NCBI GenBank assembly: GCA_963789175.1
Contig: CAWBJO010000007.1
Location: 124,001-188,000 of the forward strand
Direction of reading: 5' to 3'
Source of the DNA: CAWBJO01 sp963789175
GTDB lineage: Bacteria > Pseudomonadota > Alphaproteobacteria > Rhizobiales > Aestuariivirgaceae
DNA: 64,000 nucleotides
The notes under the pieces are model-generated. The model saw nothing but the letters and a program-made list of their open reading frames with translations, had not been told where the DNA came from and did no database searches. Numbering within the stretch: position 1 is the first letter of the stretch; each line of letters begins with the position of its first letter. Both the position numbers and the translations under genes were made by a program. Shown in pieces: positions 53,125 to 61,472 of this stretch.

Positions 53125-55148
53125 TTGCGCCGGCGGCGACGCTCGCCGCCATCGCCGCTTTCGATTACTTTCGGCGGTGGCAAGGCAACGGCTTTGGCGA
53201 GGTTGGGGAAGGGTGCGGTCTTGTGGGGGATCGCCATGGCCTCGACGAAATGCTGCTGAAAGCGCGGCTCGACGGCGGTCTCGATCTTCTCGATCCGTCG
53301 CACCACCGTCTCGATCTCGTCGCGGGCCCGCGAATTGACGAGGGCGATGCGCGCTCCGGTGCCCGCCGCATTGCCGGCCGACTGGACGCGCTCCAACGGA
53401 CAGTCGGGAATGAGCCCCAACACCATGGCATACTTCACGTCGATATGGCTGCCGAAGGCGCCGGCGAGCCGGATGCGGTCGACGGCGTCGATACCGAGCT
53501 TGTCCATCAGCAGCCGGGTGCCGGCGTAAAGCGCCGCCTTCGCGAGCTGGATGGCGCGCACGTCGTTCTGAGTGATGGCGATGAACGGCTCCCCGGCCCG
53601 CACCACGTAACAGTGCGTCCGCCCGGTCGGCCGAATGCGATGGTTGGTCGAAGCGAGAGCACCGTCGATCAGGCCGTCCTGCGAGATGATGCCGGAGAGA
53701 TACATCTCGGCGATGATCTCGATGATGCCGGAGCCGCAGATGCCGGTGACGCCCGTGCTCGCGACGGCCTCTTCGAATCCCGGTTCATTCGACCACAAGT
53801 CGGAGCCGATGACCTTGAAGCGCGGCTCGAGCGTTTGCGGATCGATGCGCACCCGTTCGATGGCGCCCGGTGCGGCGCGCTGGCCGCACGAGATCTGCGC
53901 GCCCTCGAAGGCGGGGCCGGTCGGCGAGGAGCAGGCAAGCAGGCGCGCCTTCGAACCTAAAACGATCTCGGCGTTGGTGCCGACGTCGACGACGAGCATG
54001 TTGTCGTCGGAGAGGTGCGGGCTTTCGGACAGGACGACACCCGCCGTGTCGGCACCGACATGGCCGGCGATACAGGGCAGCACATAGGCATAGGCACCCC
54101 GGTTGAGGGTGAGGCCGAGATCGCGGGCAGGGCGGGTGATCGGCAGTCCCGTCGCCAAGGCAAAGGGCGCGCCGCCGAGCTCGATCGGATCGATGCCGAG
54201 AAAGAGATGGTGCATCACCGGATTGCCGACGAGCGCGATCTCCAGGATGTCGCCGAGTTCGACATTTGCGTCGGCCGCCACCTGGACGGCGAGCGAATTG
54301 ATGGCGGCGCGGACCGCTTCCGTCATCTCCTTGTCGCCGCCGGGATTCATCATGACGTAGGACACCCTGCTCATGAGGTCTTCACCGAAGCGGATCTGGG
54401 GATTCATGAGCCCGGCAGAAGCTACGACGTCGCCGGTCGACAGGTCGGTCAGATGGGCGGCGATGGTCGTCGAGCCGACATCGACGGCCAGGCCGAGGGC
54501 GCGGTCGTGGAACCCGGACCAGATGGCGGTAATCTCCTTCGCCCCGCCCGGCAGGCGCGAGTGGATGGCAACGGTGATCTTCCACTCGCCCTTGCGCAGG
54601 AGCGGCTGCAGCTCCCTCAGGATTTCCAGCCCGCAGGAGACACCGTCGATCTGCCACTGCTCGGACAGGGCCCGGTAGACGCGCTCGAGATCGGATGACG
54701 GCTTGTGCATGTCCGGCTCCTCGACTTCGAGATAATAGAGCCGGGTTACCGGGTGGACGTCGATCAACCGCGCCTCGGCGCGCTTGCGCACGACCTGCTT
54801 ATGGACCTGAGACTCCGGCGGCACGTCGATGACGACGTCGCCCCTGAGAAGCGTCTGGCAGGACAGGCGGCGCCCGGGCGTGAGGCCGCGCTTCTCGTCG
54901 TAGCGCTGCTCGACAGCGGAGAATTCCGACAGGTGGGTCGCTCTGGAGGTGATGCCGTGCTTGGCGAAATCGCCTTCGCCGACGGTGATCTGGCAGCGGC
55001 CGCAAATGGCGCGTCCGCCGCAAACCGAATCGATGTCGACGCCCAAGGAACGCGCCGCCTGCAGGATGGGAGTGCCCAAGGGAAAACGGCCACGCTTGCC
55101 GGACGGCGTGAAGACGACCAGGGCGTCGGATTTCGTGGCGTCGGTCAT
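53121..55148 (-). CDS. Reductive activator of corrinoid methyltransferases ([2Fe-2S] plus ASKHA ATPase, RACo-like)
   Basis: A 675-residue protein expected to reduce inactive Co(II) corrinoid to Co(I) with ATP. The N-terminal plant-type [2Fe-2S] domain has Cys43, Cys49, Cys52 and Cys97 (CGGRAICGRCQI and SCQT). After a linker domain (110-210) comes the ASKHA ATPase (DUF4445) with LAVDVGSTTIAAHLTDLSTG from about 220 and VVDVGTNAEIVLG. This is the RACo architecture, different from the [4Fe-4S] RamA of methanogens. ATG 55148 is chosen where conservation begins; the longer open frame upstream overlaps the methyltransferase gene. Confidence 0.9.
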   Translation of the reverse strand: MTDATKSDALVVFTPSGKRGRFPLGTPILQAARSLGVDIDSVCGGRAICGRCQITVGEGDFAKHGITSRATHLSEFSAVEQRYDEKRGLTPGRRLSCQTLLRGDVVIDVPPESQVHKQVVRKRAEARLIDVHPVTRLYYLEVEEPDMHKPSSDLERVYRALSEQWQIDGVSCGLEILRELQPLLRKGEWKITVAIHSRLPGGAKEITAIWSGFHDRALGLAVDVGSTTIAAHLTDLSTGDVVASAGLMNPQIRFGEDLMSRVSYVMMNPGGDKEMTEAVRAAINSLAVQVAADANVELGDILEIALVGNPVMHHLFLGIDPIELGGAPFALATGLPITRPARDLGLTLNRGAYAYVLPCIAGHVGADTAGVVLSESPHLSDDNMLVVDVGTNAEIVLGSKARLLACSSPTGPAFEGAQISCGQRAAPGAIERVRIDPQTLEPRFKVIGSDLWSNEPGFEEAVASTGVTGICGSGIIEIIAEMYLSGIISQDGLIDGALASTNHRIRPTGRTHCYVVRAGEPFIAITQNDVRAIQLAKAALYAGTRLLMDKLGIDAVDRIRLAGAFGSHIDVKYAMVLGLIPDCPLERVQSAGNAAGTGARIALVNSRARDEIETVVRRIEKIETAVEPRFQQHFVEAMAIPHKTAPFPNLAKAVALPPPKVIESGDGGERRRRRK

Positions 55149-55188
55149 GGCATCAGCCCATCTTGTCCCGCGGGGGCGCGGGGAACCG

Positions 55189-56145
55189 TCAGCCCCGGCG
55201 ACGGCGGCGCTCCTCGCGTTCGCGGCGCCGGGCATCGGCCTCGCTCGGCGCGGCTCCCGGATCGCCGTTGGCGGCTGCGGATGCCGGCGCGGGCTCGCGG
55301 AATTTCCGGATCCAGGCCAGGCAATTGGCATCGACGCCATTCAGGACATTGGCGCCCATGATGGCATGCATGTCCTCGTCGTGGAGCGGGTTCATGATGG
55401 CGCTGGTCATTCCGTGCGAGGCCGCCATTGCCAGGAAGTATCCGGTGAGGGCGCGGCGATGCGGCATTCCGAACGAGACGTTGGACGCCCCGCACGTCGT
55501 GTTGACCTTGAGTTCCTCGCGCAGCCGGCGCACGAGACGAAACACCTGCTGGCCGGCGGTTCCCATGGCGCCGATCGGCATGACCAAGGGATCGACGACG
55601 ATATCGTGAGGTTTGATGCCGTGATCGGCGGCCCGGTGAACGATTTTCCTCGCTACCTCGAAACGAACATCGGGATCCTCCGAGATGCCGGTCTCGTCGT
55701 TCGATATGGCGACGACGGCTACGTTGTACTTGGCGACGAGGGGCAGGATGGTCTCCAGGCGATCTTCCTCGCCGGTGACGGAGTTGATGAGCGGCCGGCC
55801 CTTGACGGTCTCGAGTCCCGCCTTGAGAGCGGAGGGCACGGAGGAGTCGATGCAGATCGGGATGTCGACCAGGGACTGGACGATCTCGAGAGTCTGGCGC
55901 AGCAGGGGCGGCTCGGATTCGTTGGGGTTGACGGCCGTGACGCCGGCGTTGACGTCGAGGATGTGGGCGCCCGCTTCGAACTGGGCCAGGGCGTCGCGCT
56001 TGACGGTTTCGAAATTGCCGGAGACCATCTCGGCGGCGAGTTTCTTGCGGCCGGTCGGATTGATTCGCTCGCCGATGATCGTGAACGGGCGGTCGAAGCC
56101 GATCACGTGTTCCCTCTTCTGCGAAGCGACGACGGTATGAGTCAT
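55189..56145 (-). CDS. Methyltetrahydrofolate:corrinoid methyltransferase (pterin-binding, MtgA/AcsE-like)
   Basis: A 318-residue TIM-barrel enzyme that transfers a methyl group between methyl-corrinoid and tetrahydrofolate. FTIIGERINPTGRKKLA at 21-37, HILDVNAGVTAVNPNESE-type sequence and CIDSSVPSAL plus NSVTGEE are typical of pterin-binding methyltransferases (MtgA, MtvA, AcsE, MetH pterin module). The C-terminal 35 residues are charged and likely disordered. In this context it would make methyl-THF from methylated corrinoid. It leads the transcript through activator and dioxygenase; the PF13769-like gene lies 12 nt upstream of its start. Confidence 0.9.
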   Translation of the reverse strand: MTHTVVASQKREHVIGFDRPFTIIGERINPTGRKKLAAEMVSGNFETVKRDALAQFEAGAHILDVNAGVTAVNPNESEPPLLRQTLEIVQSLVDIPICIDSSVPSALKAGLETVKGRPLINSVTGEEDRLETILPLVAKYNVAVVAISNDETGISEDPDVRFEVARKIVHRAADHGIKPHDIVVDPLVMPIGAMGTAGQQVFRLVRRLREELKVNTTCGASNVSFGMPHRRALTGYFLAMAASHGMTSAIMNPLHDEDMHAIMGANVLNGVDANCLAWIRKFREPAPASAAANGDPGAAPSEADARRREREERRRRRG

Positions 56146-56157
56146 TTCAATCCTCTT

Positions 56158-56463
56158 TCAGGAATTCGGCTGGCGGCCGCCGTTGTCTATAAGGGCCCGG
56201 AGAGCGATTTTGTCAAACGCCGCCTCCAGCTCCGCCACCCGCCGTTCGGCCTCGGCCGCGAGATCGGCGCCGCAGGACTCCGGATCGGCGCGCCGCCAGG
56301 CGGCGAGGTAGTCGTCGGTGCCGGCGGCGCCGTCCCGCATGGCAGCCATGTCGATGGCTTCCTGGAAGCGGTCCGAGAGCATGCGCTTCTCGCTCGCCCG
56401 CCCGGCCTTCGCAATGACCTGCGAAGGAATGTCACGCCAATAGACGACGGTCAGCTCGGCCAT
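56158..56463 (-). CDS. Small protein of the PF13769 'virulence factor' family
   Basis: A 101-residue soluble protein. MAELTVVYWRDIPSQVIAKAGR at the start, then RMLSDRFQEAIDMAAMR and DYLAAWRR, match the short proteins labelled virulence factor that recur next to pterin methyltransferase genes in alphaproteobacteria. Their function is unknown and the name is not informative. GGGGG lies upstream of ATG 56463. The neighbouring methyltransferase suggests a C1-metabolism accessory. Confidence 0.78.
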   Translation of the reverse strand: MAELTVVYWRDIPSQVIAKAGRASEKRMLSDRFQEAIDMAAMRDGAAGTDDYLAAWRRADPESCGADLAAEAERRVAELEAAFDKIALRALIDNGGRQPNS

Positions 56464-56549
56464 GAATGCCCCCTTCCTTCCCGACTTATGCGCCGGCGCC
56501 CACGGCGAGACGCCCTTCGGCACGACCTCGGCAGGCGCAAAAGCGACAG

Positions 56550-57215
56550 TTAACCATCGCCAGCCTTGGCGAGGACGACGCGCAGGATGCCGCGGACCGA
56601 GTTGGTGATGTAGAGGGCCTGCGCCGCCGCGAGGTCGGCAGGGAAGACGACCCTCTCACGTGCCTTCCGGACGCGGATGATCTCGGCCCGCATGATGCCG
56701 GGTAGGAGACCGCACGCGACAGGCGGCGTCACGAGCCCGCCGTCGATCTCGAGGAAGACGTTGGAAATGCCCCCTTCGCAGACTTCGCCGCGCTCATTGC
56801 AGAAAATGGCGTCGATGGCGCCCGGGACGGCGTCGAGCCGGGCGCGCCCGCGCTCATAGACGGTGCGGCGGTTCGTCTTGTGGAGGAGCAGGGGATTGCG
56901 CGACTCGAGCCGTTCGGACGCCAGTACGATCCTGGGGAGGCCGGACCCGGCCGGCGCGGCAAGCGGGGCAAGCTCCACCGCATGGCTTCCATCCGGCGCC
57001 AGCTCGACGCGCAGGCGGGATGCGGTCGCCGCCATCCGGGCCCTCTTTCGCAAGGCGGCTTCGACCTCGCGCTGCGGGAAGACGAGGCCGAGGGCGAGGG
57101 CGCTCGCCCGCATGCGTGCCATGTGGGCGGCGAGCCGCACGGCCTCGCCCGCCTCGGCCCGCATGGTCTCGATCAGGTGAGGGCGGTCCTCAGGAACTGG
57201 GCCTTGAGCAGGCAC
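56550..57215 (-). CDS. pabC: Class IV aminotransferase, aminodeoxychorismate lyase-like
   Basis: A 221-residue PLP enzyme, likely converting 4-amino-4-deoxychorismate to 4-aminobenzoate for folate. LIETMRAEAGEAVRLAAHMARM at 14-35, LLLHKTNRRTVYERGR with the PLP lysine, and CNERGEVCEGGISNVFLE match the family. The GTG at 57215 is preferred over ATG 57164: a strong GGAGGAGGAG lies 8 nt upstream and the conserved LIETMR would otherwise be cut. This start overlaps pabB by 43 nt. Confidence 0.83.
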   Translation of the reverse strand: MPAQGPVPEDRPHLIETMRAEAGEAVRLAAHMARMRASALALGLVFPQREVEAALRKRARMAATASRLRVELAPDGSHAVELAPLAAPAGSGLPRIVLASERLESRNPLLLHKTNRRTVYERGRARLDAVPGAIDAIFCNERGEVCEGGISNVFLEIDGGLVTPPVACGLLPGIMRAEIIRVRKARERVVFPADLAAAQALYITNSVRGILRVVLAKAGDG

Positions 57216-58360
57216 TCGTCATACTCCTCCTCCGGAACAGAATCCCAGACGATGCCGCTGCCGATGCCGAACTCGGCCTCGCCCGGCCCGGAGAGCACGG
57301 CGGTCCGGATGGGAACGGAGAATACGAGATCGCGGTCGGGCGATACATAGCCGATGGCGCCGGTATAGATGCCGCGCGGCCGCTCCTCGAGCTCGTGGAT
57401 GATCTCCATGGCCCGGATCTTCGGGGCGCCGGTGACCGAACCGCAGGGGAACATGGCGCGGAAGATATCGAGGAGCGGAATGTCGGCCACCACTTCCGCC
57501 TTCACCGTCGACACCATCTGGTGCAACGTCTCGTAGGTCTCGACGGAGAACAGACCCTCGACGCCGACGCTGCCGATGCTGGCGATGCGCGACAGGTCGT
57601 TGCGGATGAGGTCGACGATCATCAGGTTCTCGGCTCGGTTCTTCGGATCGTCGTGGAGCTTTCGGACGAGCGAGCGGTCCTCGTCCATGGTCGCGCCGCG
57701 GCGCATGGTTCCTTTCATGGGTCGCGAGGCAATCGCGGAGCCGCGCTTGCGCAGGAACAATTCCGGAGAAAGGGACGCGATCTTCAACTCCGGCAGATCG
57801 ACCACCGCGCCGTAGAGCACGCGCTGCATGGGCGCCATTCGCCGATAGAGCGACCAGACGTCGCCAGCCCAAGGAAAGTGCAGGGGGAACGTGAGGTTCG
57901 CCTGGTAGATGTCGCCGGCCGCGATGTATTCCCGGATGCGTGCGACCTTGGCGAGATACCGGTCCTTCGGCTCTGTGGCGCGCACATGCACCGCGTCGTT
58001 TCCGGCATGCACGGTGCGGCTTGCGATCAGGTGCTCGGCGGCATCGCGAGCAAGGCGCTGCATGTGCCGGAAGACGCCGAACTGGACGAGGGGGTGGCGC
58101 GGCGCGCGGAACAGCGGCACAAGGCGTTCCTCCACGCAGTAGCCGAGCTCGTAGGCCGCGGCGCCGGCGACGCACAGCCCCTTCGCAAGCGCCTGCTCGA
58201 TCCCGTGGAAGGCGCGCTCGACGTCCGAAGGCGCCTCGGCAACGATGACGTCTTCGAGACCCGAGAAAAGCCGCGACCCGCCCTCGCCGGGCAGGCGGGA
58301 CTCGTGAAGGAGAATGGATGGCTCCGAAGCGGGGCGGGCGGCCAAGGCGGTGGTCCTCAT
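57173..58360 (-). CDS. pabB: Aminodeoxychorismate synthase component I
   Basis: A 395-residue chorismate-binding enzyme that aminates chorismate to 4-amino-4-deoxychorismate for folate synthesis. GDIYQANLTFPLHF, SRPMKGTMRRG, RNDLSRIASIGSVGVEGLF and FPCGSVTGAPKIRAMEII are the signature segments. It is shorter than E. coli PabB but matches the compact alphaproteobacterial form. It overlaps pabC; the extra folate genes fit a tetrahydrofolate-dependent methyl pathway next door. Confidence 0.92.
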   Translation of the reverse strand: MRTTALAARPASEPSILLHESRLPGEGGSRLFSGLEDVIVAEAPSDVERAFHGIEQALAKGLCVAGAAAYELGYCVEERLVPLFRAPRHPLVQFGVFRHMQRLARDAAEHLIASRTVHAGNDAVHVRATEPKDRYLAKVARIREYIAAGDIYQANLTFPLHFPWAGDVWSLYRRMAPMQRVLYGAVVDLPELKIASLSPELFLRKRGSAIASRPMKGTMRRGATMDEDRSLVRKLHDDPKNRAENLMIVDLIRNDLSRIASIGSVGVEGLFSVETYETLHQMVSTVKAEVVADIPLLDIFRAMFPCGSVTGAPKIRAMEIIHELEERPRGIYTGAIGYVSPDRDLVFSVPIRTAVLSGPGEAEFGIGSGIVWDSVPEEEYDECLLKAQFLRTALT

Positions 58361-58396
58361 TGACCGGTGAGGTCCTAGCCCGCAGCCGAGGGTACA

Positions 58397-59341
58397 TCAA
58401 TACTCAACGGTGACGACGACGGTGTCGGCGTAGGTATCGGGCTTAGAGGTCGTCTGGACGGGAAGGCGGCCGTAGACGGTGTGGGCCTGGGTAGAGCCAG
58501 TGCCCGTCGCGGTGACACTCTGCGCCCCCCACACCGTGGTGCGAGTCGGTTCGGAATAGAGATTGTAGTCCAAGGTTGCCGTCGATCCGCTGCCTTTCAT
58601 CTTCCGCTGCGCGATCGTGCCGTTCGCGCCGGTCCCAAGGCTGATCTGGTAGAGGAGGCCCGAGGTGCAGACGACATTGACCGCTCCCGTGACGTCGACA
58701 TTGGAAGTGAGAAGGCCGTGGGAGCCGAAATCGACAACCGAGGTCGAAACCGAACAGGCATTCCCGTTGATGGCCATGACGGTGAACGGCACCGAGGTCG
58801 CGTTGGTCGTGCCGAGCGCCGGGCAGCTCGCAGCATTGATCGCATAGGTCACCTGGGTATGGCCGCTGAAGGAAGAGGTGTAGACGCCCGCAGGGACGGC
58901 GGTCTGGCCCGACGGTATACGCCCGCGCATCGTGACGCTCGTGGAGCCTGTGCCCGAAGAACCAAGCTCGAATGCGACGAAGACCCCGTTCGTCTGGCTG
59001 ATGGCATCGAGCGAGGAGCCCCAGCGGTTCGATGCGAGTATGCTGTTTCGATAGAGCATGTACTGGAGCTGCGTCGTACCGCTCAGGAGATAGCGCGGAT
59101 CTCCATCCGTATCGATGCCGCCGCTGCCGCCGGCGATGTTGACGCAGAGCGTGACCGACGCGCCGGAGGCGCCCGAGCAGTTCGCGGTGAATATCCCGCT
59201 CGTATCGAAGTTCGTGTTGCTGCTCGTCGTGATAGAGCCGAAATCAAGGTCAGTGATGCTGAAGCTGCAGGTCTGCGCGTGCGCCGGCAGAGGGACGAGC
59301 AAGATCGCAAGCAGCACAAGCGTGGCGATGTGGCGTTTCAT
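58397..59341 (-). CDS. Two-domain spore coat U (SCPU) pilin-like protein
   Basis: A 314-residue secreted protein with a 22-residue Sec signal (MKRHIATLVLLAILLVPLPAHA). Two SCPU domains follow: one at about 24-170 (CSFSITDLDFGSI and VTMRGRIPSGQT) and one at about 190-314 (ACSVSTSVVDFGS and VYGRLPVQTTSKPDTYADTVVVTVEY-type end). SCPU proteins are subunits of chaperone-usher sigma/Csu pili, and this tandem form is probably the tip adhesin. It is intact, unlike most of the neighbouring pilus genes. Confidence 0.85.
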   Translation of the reverse strand: MKRHIATLVLLAILLVPLPAHAQTCSFSITDLDFGSITTSSNTNFDTSGIFTANCSGASGASVTLCVNIAGGSGGIDTDGDPRYLLSGTTQLQYMLYRNSILASNRWGSSLDAISQTNGVFVAFELGSSGTGSTSVTMRGRIPSGQTAVPAGVYTSSFSGHTQVTYAINAASCPALGTTNATSVPFTVMAINGNACSVSTSVVDFGSHGLLTSNVDVTGAVNVVCTSGLLYQISLGTGANGTIAQRKMKGSGSTATLDYNLYSEPTRTTVWGAQSVTATGTGSTQAHTVYGRLPVQTTSKPDTYADTVVVTVEY

Positions 59342-59407
59342 GCGGGGCCTTGTCCGGTCGGTGCTCGGCGCAACGCGTACGCAACCCGACGACAGCCGCC
59401 CTCGACA

Positions 59408-60010
59408 TCAATAGGTGACGGTCACCGTCACGGTATAGGTCGTGTCGAGGCGCGTGTAGGCGCTGTCGCCGTCGGGCGTGTAGCCGATGACGTCAGACTG
59501 AGTAGAGCGTTCCAAAACCGCTGTAGAAATGCGAATCGAGCGCCAGCGACCCGCCGTCGAAGACGTCGCCGTCGTCGGCGGGCCGAGCTGCCGCTGGCAT
59601 AGAGCGAGTAGTTGGTGAAGAAGCCGGTGCCGGGCTCCGGCAAGACGAATTCGCCTGCGTTGCCGCCATAGACCTGCGTGACGCGATGATCGTCGCCGAG
59701 CCGGATATCGATCGCCTGGGCGGCCTCGTCGTAGGCGTAGACGAGGCCCGGAATGGAATCGAGGTAGACGACGTCCTCGGGCGCGCCCTCGCCGGGCGCG
59801 CTCGATCCCGAGCTCGAGCAGCTCGCCGCGCGTCGAGGCCATGCGCTGCGCGAAATCGAGCGTGAAGGCGGCGATGAGGCGAGCCGAGCTGCCGTTGATC
59901 GACACGTCGAGCTGCAGCGCCATGGCTTCCGGCGCGGCCTCCTCGGGCGCTGGCGGCGGGACGGATGCCGCCGCAGGACGAGGCGGCAAGCGCGATAGCG
60001 AGCGCAAAGC
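59408..60010 (-). pseudogene. Fimbrial usher remnant (CsuD-like N-terminus) joined to a pilin C-terminus
   Basis: Only the N-terminal usher region remains, spread over three frames: LQLDVSINGSSARLIAAFTLDF, EDVVYLDSIPGLVYAYDEAAQ with YGGNAGEFVLPEPGTGFFTN, and a DDGDVFDGGSLALDSHFYSG-type segment. After GYTPDGDSAYTRLDTTYT the reading frame ends in VTVTVTY and a stop, which is the terminal beta-strand of SCPU pilins, not usher sequence. A deletion fusing usher to pilin is the simplest reading. About 600 residues of usher barrel are absent. No convincing start codon is seen. Confidence 0.75.
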
Positions 60011-60011
60011 G

Positions 60012-60726
60012 CTAAGGCGCCACTTTTGCCGTTGCCTCGATCGGTCCACGGTCGTCCTTCGCGATGATGGTGATCTTGGAGCCCGCCGCGATGCCGTTCG
60101 GCGATTTCACGGTCCACTCGGATTGCGACTTGCCGAGCACGTAGCCGGCAAGCCCTTCGCTCACGACCTGCTTGCCGCCGGCACTCTTGAGCGTGAGGCC
60201 CGAGAGCTTCACGCGCTTTGCGCCGCCGTTCTTCGCAACGAGCGTCAGCGCGCCGCCGCTCATGCGGGCCGACCATGTGAGCGGCCCCGCCTTGGCGCAC
60301 CGGCCTCGTTGAAGAAGATCGGGATCGAGTAGCGGACCGCGAAGCTCACATTGGGTCCGTCGGACTTGGCGGGCTTCGGCAGCTGGTCGACGAGGAGGCG
60401 GTAGGTCTCCTCGCCCTCACCGGCGTCTTTCCGACGCGCACGATGCGGACGGTGTACTTGCTGTTGGGCTTGAGCCGCGCGGCGGGCGGGCTCGCCACCA
60501 CGTCCTTGGTCGGCACGAGCTCGTCCTCGGCGCCGTTGCGGATCCAGCGGAAGATGCGGATCTGCGTCGCGACGGCGTCATCGCCTTCGTTGCGCAGGGT
60601 GAGGGTCGATGTCTTGCGAGGCGCCGCGATGTCGAGTGAAACGGGTTCCACGCCGAGAGACGACGCGTCCGCCGACGATGCGGCAACGAGGAGCCACGCG
60701 AGCGCGAACCCGTTTCGGAGTTTCAT
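60012..60726 (-). pseudogene. Periplasmic pilus chaperone (CsuC-like), with two frameshifts
   Basis: Frame 1 gives a signal peptide and SLGVEPVSLDIAAPRKTSTLTLRN through VRIVRVGKTP; frame 2 gives EETYRLLVDQLPKPAKSDGPNVSFAVRYSIPIFFNEAG-type sequence in pieces; frame 3 gives AKAGPLTWSARMSGGALTLVAKNGG to KVAP. Restoring one base near 60423 and one near 60297 gives 238 residues, normal for a PapD-fold chaperone. The beta-strand G1 and C-terminal domains are well conserved, so the lesions are recent or are errors. It would fold the SCPU pilins in the periplasm. Confidence 0.82.
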
Positions 60727-60733
60727 GTGCGGG

Positions 60734-61233
60734 CTAGTAGGTTACGGTGACTTGAACAATATCCGAATAGCTGCCCGCAGTCGGCGTCGGAGGTCTGGAC
60801 GGGGACCCTAACGACAAAGGATGCCGTCGTCGCAGTCCCAGCCGATAGTCCCGAGGGTCGCGTCTCCTACTGCGTATGGATCGTTGCACGACACGGTGTC
60901 GCAGAGCTGATAGGTCACATACTCCGGCGACGTTGCGCCATTGCTCATGCGGCGAATTGCATTGGTGCTGTCGTAGTTGTGCCCTCCCCCAAATCCATAC
61001 GAATAGGCAGTGCCTGCAGTACACGTTGAACGTCGAGTTCCGATGCTTGAGTAAGGGCGCTGGACGTCAAATCCGTTTGTCGAACCAAAAGTGAGCATCG
61101 GTCCGAAGAATTAATCGTACAGCTGCTTCCCACGGTCAGTGTGACATCGAATTCCGTAGGCGCAGTCGCCTGCCCACGCCGTGCCACTCATAAGCGCCAG
61201 GGAAGCGGCCGCCGCACAAATGAAAGAACGCAT
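60734..61233 (-). pseudogene. SCPU pilin (CsuA/B-like), with several frameshifts
   Basis: AAAGGAG lies 7 nt before ATG 61233, and a good signal peptide (MRSFICAAAASLALMSGTAWA) follows. The mature protein resumes in other frames: TAPTEFDVTLTVGSSCTINSS, LTFGSTNGFDVQRPYSS to YQLCDTVSCNDPYAVGDATLG, RVPVQTS, and PTPTAGSYSDIVQVTVTY. At least four single-base indels are needed, in GG, GG, CC and similar short runs. The product would be the major pilin. The locus is not translatable as read. Confidence 0.78.
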
Positions 61234-61410
61234 TCTTTTTTCTCCTTTGAGGTTTGAATCGCTTTACTACCAGCGCGAGTTATCACTCTGATTCGCGCTC
61301 GCACAAGTAGTGGCACGGCAAAAGTTAGGAAATTGTTTAGGCTGTTGAAATCCGGCCACTTTCACCGGACGGGGCTAGTGCTGTCAGCCTAGGCGCGCGA
61401 ACGCTTCGGC

Positions 61411-61437
61411 CGCGCGCGAGGTGTCACCCCGCGCGCG
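61411..61437. repeat. Long GC-rich palindrome downstream of a pilin gene
   Basis: CGCGCGCG arms flank an inner GGTG-T-CACC palindrome with one mismatch. It lies 36 nt past the stop of the pilin read on the minus strand, without a T-tract. The remaining 200 nt to the next pilin gene (61240-61472) hold no other feature that I can support. Confidence 0.5.
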
Positions 61438-61472
61438 ACCATCTGCAAGCTTTCGGAGCCTAGAGCCTAGAG

